Shown piece by piece: positions 33,232 through 42,217 of a DNA stretch of 64,000 bases (its first letter is position 1; every line of letters begins with the position of its first letter). The stretch lies in NCBI RefSeq assembly GCF_031882575.1, contig NZ_CP134772.1, positions 756,001 to 820,000 of the forward strand, written 5' to 3'. Source of the stretch: Pseudomonas sp. VD-NE ins. Its GTDB lineage: Bacteria; Pseudomonadota; Gammaproteobacteria; Pseudomonadales; Pseudomonadaceae. The notes below the pieces were generated by a model. It was not told where the DNA came from, searched no databases, and worked only from the letters and a program-made list of their open reading frames with translations. The position numbers and the translations under genes are program-made.

Positions 33232-34128
33232 ATGAAGACTCCAAAACGCATTGAACCCCTGATCGAGGACGGTCTGGTCGACGAAGTGCTGCGCCCACTG
33301 ATGAGTGGTAAAGAAGCAGCTGTTTATGTGGTGCGCTGCGGCAATCAGTTACGTTGCGCAAAGGTCTACAAGGAGGCGAACAAACGCAGTTTCCGCCAGG
33401 CGGCCGAGTATCAGGAAGGCCGCAAGGTGCGCAACAGCCGACAGGCTCGCGCAATGGCGAAAGGCTCCAAGTTCGGTCGCAAAGAGACCGAGGATGCCTG
33501 GCAGAACGCCGAGGTGGCGGCGCTGTTCCGTCTGGCCGGCGCCGGTGTCCGGGTGCCCAAGCCGTATGACTTCCTCGACGGCGTGCTGTTGATGGAATTG
33601 GTGGCCGATGAGTTCGGCGACGCTGCGCCGCGTCTGAACGACGTGGTGCTGGAGCCGGATCAGGCGCGCGAGTATCACGCGTTCCTGATTTCGCAGATCG
33701 TGCTGATGTTGTGTACCGGTCTGGTGCACGGTGACCTCTCGGAGTTCAACGTGCTGCTGACGCCAACCGGCCCGGTCATCATCGACCTGCCGCAGGCCGT
33801 CGATGCTGCCGGCAACAACCACGCGTTCAGCATGCTGGAGCGGGACGTTGGCAACATGGCTTCGTACTTCGGTCGCTTTGCCCCGGAATTGAAGCTGACC
33901 AAGTACGCCAAGGAAATGTGGGCGTTGTACGAAGCCGGCACCCTGCACCCGAACAGTGTGCTGACCGGTGAGTTCGATGATCCGGAAGACCTGGCCGACG
34001 TGGGCGGGGTGTTGCGCGAGATCGAAGCGGCGCGCCTCGACGAGGAGCGCAAGCAGGCCATCCGTGCAGCGGACGACGAGCCGAAAGGCAAGTCCGACGA
34101 ACCACCGCCTCCGCCGTGGATGCAGTGA
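33232..34128 (+). CDS. RIO1-like serine kinase (PA4780 family)
   Basis: This 298-residue protein has the RIO kinase core. A glycine-poor nucleotide loop 'MSGKEAAVYVVR' lies near residue 24, Lys44 in 'RCAKVYKE', the catalytic loop LVHGDLSEFNVLL (Asp168, Asn173) and the metal-binding IIDLPQAVD (Asp185). The C-terminus is charged and ends PPPPPWMQ. Bacterial RIO kinases phosphorylate Ser, but their targets are largely unknown. The ATG follows a TAATAAAGGACC stretch. A strong terminator follows, and long inverted repeats enclose the gene. Confidence 0.9.
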   Translation: MKTPKRIEPLIEDGLVDEVLRPLMSGKEAAVYVVRCGNQLRCAKVYKEANKRSFRQAAEYQEGRKVRNSRQARAMAKGSKFGRKETEDAWQNAEVAALFRLAGAGVRVPKPYDFLDGVLLMELVADEFGDAAPRLNDVVLEPDQAREYHAFLISQIVLMLCTGLVHGDLSEFNVLLTPTGPVIIDLPQAVDAAGNNHAFSMLERDVGNMASYFGRFAPELKLTKYAKEMWALYEAGTLHPNSVLTGEFDDPEDLADVGGVLREIEAARLDEERKQAIRAADDEPKGKSDEPPPPPWMQ

Positions 34129-34141
34129 TCGCTTGACGGGA

Positions 34142-34165
34142 AACCCGGCTTCGGCCGGGTTTTTT
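34142..34165 (+). terminator. Intrinsic terminator of the RIO kinase gene
   Basis: AACCCGGC-TTCG-GCCGGGTT followed by TTTT, 14 bp after the stop; a UUCG tetraloop closes the stem. Confidence 0.93.
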
Positions 34166-34188
34166 GTTTGAATCAGATGCCCCCAAAG

Positions 34189-34296
34189 CCCTCACCCCAG
34201 CCCTCCCGAAACGTCGGACCGCCCTGAGGGAGAGGGGGCCGACCGAGGTGTCTTGCGTCATACATCGACCTGAAACACCGGGTCGATTATGGATTG
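34189..34296 (-). repeat. Right arm of the 108-bp inverted repeat
   Basis: It is the reverse complement of 32900-33007 with few differences. It overlaps the first of the two 163-bp units. Confidence 0.88.
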
Positions 34297-34563
34297 AACG
34301 AGGTCAGCATTTGGACCTGTTTGGATTCGGTAAAGAAATTTCAGGTCGGCGTATCTCCACAGCATCCCCCAATCAGCCCCCTCTCTCTCCGGGAGAGGGG
34401 GCCGACCGAGGTGTCTTGCGTCATACATCGACCTGAAACACCGGGTCGATTATGGATTGGATGAGGTCAGCATTTGGATCTGTCTGGATTCGGTAAAGAA
34501 ATTTCAGGTCGGCGTATCTCCAAAGCATCCCCCAATCAGTCCCCTCTCCCCCTGGGAGAGGGC
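34238..34563. repeat. Two 163-bp direct repeats
   Basis: Units start GCCGACCGAGGTGTCTTGCG at 34238 and 34401 and are almost identical. Each contains TTTCAGGTCGGCGTATCTCC, recalling TTTCACGTCGGCGTAGCTCT of the 111-bp repeats at 14.4 kb, and ends in the CCCTCTCC.GGAGAGGG hairpin, so these belong to one repeat superfamily. Confidence 0.88.
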
Positions 34564-34640
34564 TAGGGTGAGGGCCTCTTTCGGATCAACGCAATTTCAC
34601 GTCTACTGTCCACCGCCCCAACCACACTCAAGGACTGAAT

Positions 34641-35849
34641 GTGACCACCCCCCGTAACACCCACCTGATCATCACCGCCCGCCTGATCTCCGATTTCGGC
34701 GCCTTCCTCAACATGGTCGCGCTGGCCACCTACGTCTACCTGCTGAGCAACAGCGCCATGAGCGTCGGGATCTTCCTCGCCAGTCGCGTGGGCGGCGGGA
34801 TTTTTGCCAGTCTGATCGGCACCGCGTTTTACCGCCGCTGCAGTGGACGCGCACCGCTGATCGCCTTTGACCTGCTGCGCGCCAGCGTGCTCGGTCTGTT
34901 GTTGATCGTGCCCGTCAGCCAACAGGCCTTGCTGTTGCCGGTGATCGCCTTCGGTCTGGGTCTGGGTAACTCGATGTTCGCCATCGGCCTCAACAGCCAG
35001 TTGCCGCGTTTGATCGCCGCCGATCAATTGCTCAAGGCCAATGCCTGGATCACCTCGGCCTCATCCGCCGCGATGGTCGGCGGTAGCCTGGTTTCAGGTT
35101 TGCTGGTGGCGGGGTTTGGTTTTGAAACGGTGTTCGCACTGAATGCGCTGACCTATTTGCTGGCAGCGTTATTGATTGTGCCGCTGCGGTTCGAACCTGC
35201 AACCGTCAACGAAGAAGCGGAACGCGGCGAATGGGCGGCGCTCATGCAAGGCCTGCGTTCTGCGCCGGTAATTGCTGCGATGCTCGCGGTGACCATGGCC
35301 GACACCTTGGGCAGTGCCGCGCACAACGTCGGCTTTCCGATCATCTCCAAACTGCTCACGCCGGAGTCGGCGAGCACCACGCTGGGGCTGATGCTCGCGG
35401 TATGGGCCAGCGGCAAACTGCTGGGCGCGCGCATCGCCAGCCGTCTCAAAGGCTCAGACAACATCAACCTCGAACGGCGGTTTTTCTTCGGCGTGGCACT
35501 GATGTCCTGCGGCTTTATCCTGATGTTCCAGCAGCACAGCCTCTACGGCCTGCTGCTGTTTTCCTTGCCGGCGGGTTTGGGTGATGGCTTTTCCGAGGTC
35601 GGGCTGTTGTCGCGACTGCAACGCGAACCCGAGCAGTTGCGCCTGCCGATTTTCAGCGTCCTGACTTTGCTGCAAATGACTGGGTTCGGCATCGGCATGC
35701 TGGTTGCCGCGCCGTTCTACGCCTGGTGGACGCCAGGTGCCGTGGTCATGCTGTTCCACGGCATTCCCCTCGGCACATTGCTCACGGTGAAAGTGCTCGC
35801 CCTCAAGCGCGGGCGGGTTGCGCGCAGCAGCCCGAGGCCAATTCCTTGA
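34641..35849 (+). CDS. MFS transporter
   Basis: This 402-residue carrier has 12 hydrophobic segments, typical of the major facilitator superfamily (MFS_3/EntS-like, 'FLNMVALATYVYLLSNSAMSVGIFLASRVGGGIFASLIG'). Substrate unknown. It starts with GTG at 34641, supported by AAGGA 7 bp upstream. The last 47 bp overlap the 3' end of the convergent cueR gene, an unusually long overlap. Confidence 0.83.
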   Translation: MTTPRNTHLIITARLISDFGAFLNMVALATYVYLLSNSAMSVGIFLASRVGGGIFASLIGTAFYRRCSGRAPLIAFDLLRASVLGLLLIVPVSQQALLLPVIAFGLGLGNSMFAIGLNSQLPRLIAADQLLKANAWITSASSAAMVGGSLVSGLLVAGFGFETVFALNALTYLLAALLIVPLRFEPATVNEEAERGEWAALMQGLRSAPVIAAMLAVTMADTLGSAAHNVGFPIISKLLTPESASTTLGLMLAVWASGKLLGARIASRLKGSDNINLERRFFFGVALMSCGFILMFQQHSLYGLLLFSLPAGLGDGFSEVGLLSRLQREPEQLRLPIFSVLTLLQMTGFGIGMLVAAPFYAWWTPGAVVMLFHGIPLGTLLTVKVLALKRGRVARSSPRPIP

Positions 35850-36216
35850 GGATCGGGCAATCGGGGCGATGGTCGCCGTTGCAGTGCTCGACCAGGTCTT
35901 GCAGGGTGTCGCGCAGTTCGCCGAGCTCGCGGATCTTCTGATTCAACTCGTCGATGTGCTGGCGCGCCAATGCCTTCACATCGGCGCTGGCGCGTTGGCG
36001 ATCCTGCCAAAGGGTCAGCAGTTTGCCGACTTCCTCCAGCGAAAAGCCCAGATCCCGCGAGCGCTTGATGAACGCCAGCGTGTGCAGGTCATCGTCGCTA
36101 TAGACCCGGTAACCGCTGTCGGTGCGATGGGCCGCTTTGAGCAGGCCGATCGACTCGTAATAGCGGATCATTTTCGCGCTCAAGCCACTGTGTCTGGCCG
36201 CTTGGCCGATGTTCAT
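35803..36216 (-). CDS. cueR: Copper-responsive regulator CueR
   Basis: This 137-residue MerR-family activator has the winged helix at the N-terminus ('[26 protein letters not shown]'), a dimer helix and the C-terminal metal loop C-N7-C (Cys112 and Cys120 in [10 protein letters not shown]), exactly as in E. coli CueR. It senses Cu(I) and untwists promoters with 19-bp spacers; two such sites are seen at 38637 and 39280. Its start overlaps the copA stop by 4 bp, so it is translated from the copA message, and its tail overlaps the MFS gene. Confidence 0.94.
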   Translation of the reverse strand: MNIGQAARHSGLSAKMIRYYESIGLLKAAHRTDSGYRVYSDDDLHTLAFIKRSRDLGFSLEEVGKLLTLWQDRQRASADVKALARQHIDELNQKIRELGELRDTLQDLVEHCNGDHRPDCPILKELASGCCAQPARA

Positions 36217-38606
36217 CGGTGTTCCTCCAGGTCCTTGGGTTTCCAGGTTTTCAACAGTAGCGCATTGCTCACCACGCTGACGCTCGACAGCGCCATGGCC
36301 GCACCGGCCAGCACCGGGTTGAGGAAACCGAATGCCGCCAGCGGAATGCCGATCAGGTTGTAGACGAAGGCCCAGAACAGGTTCTGGCGGATCTTCGCAT
36401 AAGTCTTGCGGCTGATCTCCAGCGCCGCCGGCACCAGCCGTGGATCACCACGCATCAGGGTAATGCCCGCCGCGTGCATGGCCACGTCGGTGCCGCCGCC
36501 CATGGCGATACCGATGTCGGCCGCGGCGAGGGCCGGGGCGTCGTTGATGCCGTCTCCGACCATGGCGACCACGCCGGTTTTTTTCAGCTCGGCGACGGTG
36601 GCAGCTTTGTCCGCCGGCAGCACTTCGGCGTAGACATTGCTGATGCCCAAGGCTTCGGCAACGACGCGAGCGCTGCCACGGTTGTCGCCGGTCAGCAGGT
36701 GGCTGTGGATATCCCGGGCGGCGAGTTGTTGCACCGCTTCCAGCGCGCCGGGTTTCAAGGTGTCGCCGAAGGCGAACAAGCCGAGCACTTTCGGTTCAGG
36801 ACTTTGTTCGATTAACCACGACAGGGTGCGGCCCTCGGCCTCCCATGCCTGGGCAGACTCGCTCAGGTTGCCCGCGCTCAAACCACTTTCTTCGAGCATG
36901 CGCCGATTGCCCAAGGCCAGACGTCGGCCATCGAAATTACCGGCGATGCCGCGACCGGTCAGCGATTGACTGTCGCTGACATCCGGCACATTCAGGCCTC
37001 GTTCGGCGGCCGCATCCAGCACCGCTTTGGCCAATGGATGTTCACTGCCGCGTTGCAGCGCACCGGCCAGTTTCAGCAGCGTGTCTTCATCACCATCCAC
37101 TGCACTGAAATGGGCGATGCGCGGAGTACCGGAGGTCAGCGTGCCGGTTTTGTCGAACACCACACTGCTGACTTCATGGGCGCGTTCCAGCGCTTCGGCG
37201 TCCTTGATCAGAATGCCGTGACGCGCGGCCACGCCCGTGCCGGCCATGATCGCCGTCGGCGTGGCAAGGCCCAGCGCGCACGGGCAGGCGATGACCAAAA
37301 CAGCGACGGCATTGATCAACGCGGTTTCCATTGGCGCGCCGTAGAGCCACCAGCCGATCAGCGTCGCCAAAGCGATCAGCAACACCGTTGGCACAAAGAT
37401 CTGGCTGACCTTATCCACCAGTTTCTGGATCGGTGCTTTCGCGGCTTGAGCGTCCTCAACCAGACGAATGATCCGTGCCAGCACGGTCTCGGCGCCGAGC
37501 GCCTGAGTGCGCACCAACAAGCGGCCTTCACCATTGATCGCGCCACCGGTGACCTTGTCCCCCGGTTGTTTCGGCACCGGCAGGCTCTCGCCGCTGATCA
37601 GTGCTTCATCGGCGTGGCTCTGGCCTTCGATGACTTCGCCGTCGACCGGGAAACGCTCGCCAGGTTTGACCAGCACCAGATCGTTGAGGCGCAAAGCGCT
37701 GATGGCGACATCCTGCTCGCGACCATCGATCACTTGAATCGCTCGCTCTGGACGCAATGCTTCCAGCGCGCGGATGGCGCTGGCAGTCTGGCGTTTGGCG
37801 CGACTCTCCAGATATTTGCCGAGCAGCACCAGCGCAATGACCACCGCCGACGCTTCAAAGTACAGATGCGGCATGCGCCCGGCAGCGGTGGCCCATTCGT
37901 ACAGGCTCAAGCCATAGCCGGCGCTGGTGCCGAGGGCAACCAGCAAGTCCATGTTGCCAGCGCCGGCGCGCACGGCTTTCCACGCGGCGACGTAGAAGCG
38001 TGCACCGAAAATGAATTGCACTGGCGTGGCGAGGGCGAATTGCGCCCAGGCCGGGAGCATCCAGTGAATGCCGAACGGTTGCAGCAACATCGGCGCCACC
38101 AGCGGCAGGGCGAGGGCGATCGCGCAGATCAGCGCCCAGCGTTCATGCTGCAGCTTCTGTTGCTGGTTATCGGTTTGCGGGTGCTCGGCTTGCCAGATGC
38201 CGGCCGAATAACCGGCCTTGCTGACGGCTTCGATCAGGCGTTGGGGGTCGACCTGACCGAGCAATTCGAGGTGCGCGCGCTCGTTGGCGAGGTTGACGCT
38301 GACGCTTTTCACACCGGGGGCTTTGTTCAAGGCGCGCTCGACGCGACCAACGCACGAGGCGCAAGTCATGCCTTCGATATTCAATTCGATAGTCTGCTGC
38401 GGGACGCTGTAACCGGCGCGTTCGACTGCGTCCATCAGCGCCGGCAGACTGTCGCCCGGGGCCTGCACGCGGGCCTGCTCGGTGGCCAGGTTGACGCTGA
38501 CGGCACTGGCGCCGCTGACTTTGCTCAACGCCCGCTCGACACGGCCGGCGCAACTGGCGCAGGTCATGCCGGCAATCGGCAGATCGAACGTGATGGAATC
38601 GGACAT
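36213..38606 (-). CDS. copA: Cu(I)-exporting P-type ATPase CopA (CueA)
   Basis: This 797-residue P1B-ATPase has two HMA domains with GMTCASC motifs near residues 13 and 81, about eight membrane helices, and the transport CPC motif in '[13 protein letters not shown]'. The phosphorylated Asp lies in DKTGTLT; TGES-type ISGES, the [10 protein letters not shown] nucleotide site and [10 protein letters not shown] hinge follow. It pumps cytoplasmic Cu(I) to the periplasm. It is the first gene of a unit with cueR and is preceded by a textbook CueR promoter, so copper should induce both pump and regulator. Confidence 0.96.
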   Translation of the reverse strand: MSDSITFDLPIAGMTCASCAGRVERALSKVSGASAVSVNLATEQARVQAPGDSLPALMDAVERAGYSVPQQTIELNIEGMTCASCVGRVERALNKAPGVKSVSVNLANERAHLELLGQVDPQRLIEAVSKAGYSAGIWQAEHPQTDNQQQKLQHERWALICAIALALPLVAPMLLQPFGIHWMLPAWAQFALATPVQFIFGARFYVAAWKAVRAGAGNMDLLVALGTSAGYGLSLYEWATAAGRMPHLYFEASAVVIALVLLGKYLESRAKRQTASAIRALEALRPERAIQVIDGREQDVAISALRLNDLVLVKPGERFPVDGEVIEGQSHADEALISGESLPVPKQPGDKVTGGAINGEGRLLVRTQALGAETVLARIIRLVEDAQAAKAPIQKLVDKVSQIFVPTVLLIALATLIGWWLYGAPMETALINAVAVLVIACPCALGLATPTAIMAGTGVAARHGILIKDAEALERAHEVSSVVFDKTGTLTSGTPRIAHFSAVDGDEDTLLKLAGALQRGSEHPLAKAVLDAAAERGLNVPDVSDSQSLTGRGIAGNFDGRRLALGNRRMLEESGLSAGNLSESAQAWEAEGRTLSWLIEQSPEPKVLGLFAFGDTLKPGALEAVQQLAARDIHSHLLTGDNRGSARVVAEALGISNVYAEVLPADKAATVAELKKTGVVAMVGDGINDAPALAAADIGIAMGGGTDVAMHAAGITLMRGDPRLVPAALEISRKTYAKIRQNLFWAFVYNLIGIPLAAFGFLNPVLAGAAMALSSVSVVSNALLLKTWKPKDLEEHR

Positions 38607-38636
38607 CGGTCGTACTCCCTGTAGTAGATGCCTACA

Positions 38637-38667
38637 AGGATCAACCTTGCCATGCGGGCAAGGTCAA
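38637..38667 (-). promoter_or_regulatory. CueR-controlled promoter of copA
   Basis: On the minus strand TTGACC (38667-38662), a 19-bp spacer with the dyad CCTTGCC-CGCAT-GGCAAGG, then GATCCT (38642-38637). The long spacer with an internal dyad is the hallmark of MerR-type copper promoters. It ends about 30 bp before the copA start. Confidence 0.92.
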
Positions 38668-38693
38668 GCGCCAATCTGAAAAGCAAAAGATCT

Positions 38694-38800
38694 GATCGTT
38701 CCCACGCTCTGCGTGGGAACGCCTCCTGTGACGCTCCGCGTCACGCTTCGGGACGCAGAGCGTCCGTGGCTGCATTCCCACGCGGAGCGTGGGAACGATC
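38694..38800. repeat. Palindromic repeat cluster (GTTCCCACGC family)
   Basis: Three hairpins in a row: CGTTCCCACGC/GCGTGGGAACG (38697-38721), GTGACGC/GCGTCAC (38728-38744) and TTCCCACGC/GCGTGGGAA (38775-38797). This is a common REP type in Pseudomonas. It lies between divergently placed copA and the small exported protein gene's end. Confidence 0.87.
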
Positions 38801-38809
38801 TCGATTTAC

Positions 38810-39193
38810 TTAATATTCGAGATCGGCGCGTTTCAAATAGACGCCTTCCGAATTCATCGCCAACCGATACTTCAGCACATCACCGGCATGCAATTTGATT
38901 TCCTGCGACCCCGGCGCGAGCATCCCCGGATTGCAGCCGGCGACCTGTCCCGGCAGCAACTTCAAGCGCAGCGAAACAGTGCCCGGCGGCAGGTTGAAGG
39001 AAATGCTTTGCTCCTGCAGCAGTCGCGCCGATAGCTGATCCTGGATGTACACGCCGATCTCGCAGGAGGTCGACACTTCCAGACGTTCGCGGGAAATGAT
39101 CAGCACCGCATAATCCTCACCAGCGGCTTGCACTGTTGGAATTGCGGCAAAGAGACTGAGAAAGCCAAACAGGCTGAAAGCTGACCAGCGCAT
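38810..39193 (-). CDS. Small exported protein of unknown function
   Basis: This 127-residue protein has a clear signal peptide (residues 1-23, cut near VQA-AG) and two Cys residues (about positions 44 and 87) that may form a disulfide in the periplasm. The mature part is beta-rich ('[14 protein letters not shown]', '[29 protein letters not shown]', '[16 protein letters not shown]'), similar in style to small Pseudomonas envelope proteins with a PEGA-like fold. It is transcribed alone towards copA and divergently from copZ. I do not recognise a named family. Confidence 0.72.
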   Translation of the reverse strand: MRWSAFSLFGFLSLFAAIPTVQAAGEDYAVLIISRERLEVSTSCEIGVYIQDQLSARLLQEQSISFNLPPGTVSLRLKLLPGQVAGCNPGMLAPGSQEIKLHAGDVLKYRLAMNSEGVYLKRADLEY

Positions 39194-39279
39194 GGCTGAA
39201 TCTCCTGAATCGAGTCATTGATGTACGCAGCTTGGCCGAGCGCGGCGCCGATTGCCAGCCCGGCAGTTTATTGAAGAAC

Positions 39280-39310
39280 TTGACCTTGCCATCGTGGCAA
39301 GCTCGAAAGT
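39280..39310 (+). promoter_or_regulatory. CueR-type promoter of copZ
   Basis: TTGACC (39280-39285), 19-bp spacer with dyad CTTGCC-ATCGT-GGCAAG, then GAAAGT (39305-39310). Same architecture as the copA promoter, 30 bp before the copZ start. Confidence 0.9.
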
Positions 39311-39340
39311 GGCGGCAACCTCACTCAAAGGAGTCATTCC

Positions 39341-39538
39341 ATGCAAGTGTTCAACGTTCAAGGCATGTCCTGCGGTCACTGCGTCAAAGCCATCACCAAC
39401 GCTGTGCAGGCCAAGGATCCGGCGGCCAGTGTGCGGGTTGATCTGGCCGCGAAAGAGGTCGGCGTGGAAAGCGCGCTGAGCGCCGAGCAGGTGATCGAGG
39501 TCATCAGCGAAGAAGGCTACGCAGTGAAACTCGTCTGA
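39341..39538 (+). CDS. copZ: Copper chaperone CopZ
   Basis: This 65-residue single HMA domain has the metal site GMSCGHC near residue 6 and the ferredoxin-like fold pattern ending 'EEGYAVKLV'. It carries Cu(I) in the cytoplasm and hands it to CopA or buffers it. AAAGGAG precedes the ATG. The CueR-type promoter just upstream ties it to the copA/cueR regulon, although the gene points the other way. Confidence 0.93.
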   Translation: MQVFNVQGMSCGHCVKAITNAVQAKDPAASVRVDLAAKEVGVESALSAEQVIEVISEEGYAVKLV

Positions 39539-39627
39539 AGTTTTATAGTTAGCGAGCTATCGGAATGTTCAAGGCGTCCGGGCGCGGCTAGACTGTCGGG
39601 CTGCCGACTTGCCTACCTGGATGCCTG

Positions 39628-40830
39628 ATGAACTTTCGTACCATTCTGATTCTCGGTGCCTTGACCGCCTTCGGGCCCTTGGCGATCGACTTCTATTTAC
39701 CTGCCTTTCCCTCGATGGCGCTGGCGTTCGGCACCGATGAGAAACACGTGCAGATGACGCTGGCGGCGTATTTCGCCGGTCTGTCCATCGGCCAACTGGC
39801 CTATGGCCCGGTGGCGGATCGCTTTGGACGACGCATCCCGTTGCTGGTGGGCCTCACGCTATTCACCCTGGCATCCCTGGCCTGTGCTTATGCGCCAAAT
39901 CTGGAATGGTTGATCGGTGCGCGTTTCGTCCAGGCGTTGGGCGGCTGTGCGGGGATGGTGATTTCCCGGGCGGTGGTCAGCGACAAGTGCGACGCGGTGG
40001 GTTCGGCGAAAGTCTTTTCGCAATTGATGCTGGTGATGGGCCTGGCGCCGATTCTGGCGCCGATGCTTGGTGGCCTGTTGGTCAACACCACAGGCTGGCA
40101 GTCGATCTTCCTGGTGCTGACCGGGTTCAGCGCATTGGCCGGATTGGCCGTGGCGCTGGGTCTGCCGGAAAGTATGCCGGCGCACATGCCGCGCCAGCCG
40201 TTGTCCGGCGCGCTGCGTCAGTACGGGCGCTTGCTCAAGGACCGGGTTTACCTCGGCCATGCCCTGACCGGCGGCATCGCCATCGCCGGGATGTTTGCCT
40301 ACATCGCCGGTTCGCCGTTTATCTTCATCAAACTGTATGGCGTGCCGGCCGAGCATTTCGGCTGGCTGTTCGGCACCAACGCGGCGGGGTTCATTTTGGT
40401 GGCGCAGGTCAACGCGCGGATGTTGGCCAAGCGCGGCCCGGCGTTCCTGCTGTCGCGGGCGGTGTGGGTTTACTTCGGCGCGGGGCTGGCGTTGCTCGCG
40501 GTCAGCGCGATGCATACCGAATCCTTGTGGCCGTTGCTGATTCCGCTGTTTATCTGCGTGTCGAGCCTGGGCTGCATCAGCCCCAATGCCGCTGCCTGCG
40601 CGATGAACGGGCAGGGCGCACGCGCCGGCAGTGCCTCGGCACTGCTCGGCTGCCTGCAATTCAGCGTCGCCGCCGGGGCTTCGGCGCTGGTCGGGGTGTT
40701 GCACGATGGCACAGCCGTGCCGATGGCAATCGTCATCAGTCTGTGCGGTTTGCTGGTGGTGTGCGTGGCGCTACTCACCCGCCGTCTGCAGAATGCCCGG
40801 GCACTGGCGCAAGCCCAGGCCGAGGCATAA
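39628..40830 (+). CDS. Bcr/CflA-type MFS drug-resistance transporter
   Basis: This 400-residue carrier with 12 membrane segments carries the MFS motif A 'GPVADRFGRRIPLLVGL' near residue 66 and the antiporter motif region 'QALGGCAGMVISRAVVSD'. It fits the Bcr/CflA group (DHA1 family), which exports drugs such as bicyclomycin or chloramphenicol, and sometimes dipeptides. It follows copZ but has its own gap of 89 bp. No sign of metal transport. Confidence 0.88.
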   Translation: MNFRTILILGALTAFGPLAIDFYLPAFPSMALAFGTDEKHVQMTLAAYFAGLSIGQLAYGPVADRFGRRIPLLVGLTLFTLASLACAYAPNLEWLIGARFVQALGGCAGMVISRAVVSDKCDAVGSAKVFSQLMLVMGLAPILAPMLGGLLVNTTGWQSIFLVLTGFSALAGLAVALGLPESMPAHMPRQPLSGALRQYGRLLKDRVYLGHALTGGIAIAGMFAYIAGSPFIFIKLYGVPAEHFGWLFGTNAAGFILVAQVNARMLAKRGPAFLLSRAVWVYFGAGLALLAVSAMHTESLWPLLIPLFICVSSLGCISPNAAACAMNGQGARAGSASALLGCLQFSVAAGASALVGVLHDGTAVPMAIVISLCGLLVVCVALLTRRLQNARALAQAQAEA

Positions 40831-40837
40831 GCAAGCC

Positions 40838-41011
40838 TCAGCCGGCGGCGCGCTGCTGGCTGCGGTCGGGAATCTGATGGGGCGCGCATAGTCGCGCTTC
40901 GAGGGTGCGGGTGAAGGCCAGTGCTTCGGCTTCACTGCGGAATGTCACGGCGTGCTGGTCCAGACGAACCTGCCATTGAGACTTTGCCACTTCTTTTATC
41001 AGGATCTTCAT
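40838..41011 (-). CDS. Small hypothetical protein
   Basis: This 57-residue protein (MKILIKEVAKSQWQVRLDQH...) has a beta-beta-alpha look: two strands then 'FRSEAEALAFTRTLEARL'. It resembles small DUF2188-like or similar conserved Pseudomonas proteins, but this is not firm. The start at 41011 has an excellent ribosome site, GGAGGT at 5 bp, which is why I believe it; the longer frame to 41098 is unsupported. It ends 7 bp from the stop of the MFS gene (convergent). Confidence 0.65.
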   Translation of the reverse strand: MKILIKEVAKSQWQVRLDQHAVTFRSEAEALAFTRTLEARLCAPHQIPDRSQQRAAG

Positions 41012-41171
41012 TGCTGACCTCCCTTGCGTAAAAGATGTATCGCAGAGGCTTCGATTGTAGACCTGAATACGATCGCAATTGTGACAAGGGTCAAGCATCG
41101 GACTGACGGCAAAAAACAGCGCAGCCCCACCGACCGCTCTAGACTCGGCAAGGGCTGCGATGTGCGGTTTT

Positions 41172-42185
41172 TTAGAAACCTTCTAAAACAATTTTGCCCT
41201 TGGCTTTGCCACTTTCCAGCAACTCATGGGCGCGGCGCAGGTTCGCCGCATTGATCGTGCCGAAGTGCTCGCCCACCGTAGTCTTCAACGTCCCGGCATC
41301 AATCAGCTCCGCCACGCGATTGAGCAGTTTGTGCTGCTCGATCATGTCCGGTGTCTCGAACAGCGAGCGGGTGTACATGAACTCCCAGTGCAGCGACAGG
41401 CTCTTGCGCTTGAGCTTGCTCACGTCCAGCGACTTCGGATCATCGATCAATGCCAGTTTGCCCTGCGGCGCCAAGGCTTCGACCAATTGATCGAGGTGCT
41501 GATCGGTCTGGGTCAGGCTGGCAACATGAGACACGCTGTCGATCCCGGCGCGCTTGAGCTCTTCGCTCAGCGGCTGGCTGTGATCGATGACCAGATCGGC
41601 GCCCAGTTCTTTGACCCAATCGCGGGTCTGCTCGCGGGAAGCGGTGCCGATCACCTTCAGGCCGGTCAGTTGTTTGGCCAATTGCGTGAGGATCGAGCCA
41701 ACCCCGCCGGCGGCACCGACGATCAGCAGGCTCTGATCTTCGTTGGTTTTGCTTTCGCGGATCTGCAGGCGTTCGAACAACAATTCCCACGCGGTGATCG
41801 CGGTCAGTGGCAGTGCGGCCGCGTCGGCAAAACCGAGGGATTTCGGCATATGGCCGACGATGCGCTCATCCACCACGTGCAGTTCGCTGTTACCGCCGGC
41901 ACGGGCGATGGAGCCGGCGTAGAAGACTTTGTCGCCAGCCTTGAACAACGTCACGTCGCTGCCAACAGCCTTGACCACACCGGCAACGTCCCAGCCCAGC
42001 ACTTTCGCCGCGCCGTTTTCCGGTGCCGCGTTCTGCCGCACTTTGGTGTCGACCGGGTTGACCGAGATGGCTTTGACTTCCACCAGCACATCGCGCGGGC
42101 CGGCGACCGGCTCTGGCAGTTCGATGTCTTGCAGGGATTTTGCGTCGCTGATTGGCAGTGAAGCGTAATAGGCGATGGCTTTCAT
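41172..42185 (-). CDS. Zinc-binding-type alcohol dehydrogenase/quinone reductase family protein
   Basis: This 337-residue MDR-superfamily reductase has the GroES-like N-terminal domain ('GPRDVLVEVKAISVNPVDTKVRQN') and a Rossmann domain with 'LLIVGAAGGVGSILTQLAKQL' near residue 150. The Cys/His zinc ligands are absent, so it is a QOR/zeta-crystallin-like, NADPH-using enzyme rather than a true zinc alcohol dehydrogenase. It follows a small monooxygenase gene on the same strand, 32 bp apart, with a divergent LysR regulator: a typical detoxification cassette for quinones or reactive carbonyls. Confidence 0.87.
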   Translation of the reverse strand: MKAIAYYASLPISDAKSLQDIELPEPVAGPRDVLVEVKAISVNPVDTKVRQNAAPENGAAKVLGWDVAGVVKAVGSDVTLFKAGDKVFYAGSIARAGGNSELHVVDERIVGHMPKSLGFADAAALPLTAITAWELLFERLQIRESKTNEDQSLLIVGAAGGVGSILTQLAKQLTGLKVIGTASREQTRDWVKELGADLVIDHSQPLSEELKRAGIDSVSHVASLTQTDQHLDQLVEALAPQGKLALIDDPKSLDVSKLKRKSLSLHWEFMYTRSLFETPDMIEQHKLLNRVAELIDAGTLKTTVGEHFGTINAANLRRAHELLESGKAKGKIVLEGF

Positions 42186-42217
42186 GAGTGGCTCCGTACA
42201 GGTAATAGAAGAAGGGG

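Larger units (their letters stand above)
34129..34640. other. Terminator and repeats after the RIO kinase
   Basis: The gap holds the kinase terminator, the right inverted arm (34189-34296) and two 163-bp direct units (34238-34400 and 34401-34563). No coding frame is credible. The last 70 bp before the MFS gene hold its ribosome site (AAGGA). Confidence 0.7.

Noticed and set aside
36966..38624. A 552-codon open frame opposite copA
   Set aside because: copA motifs on the other strand are complete, and the translated frame has no family resemblance.
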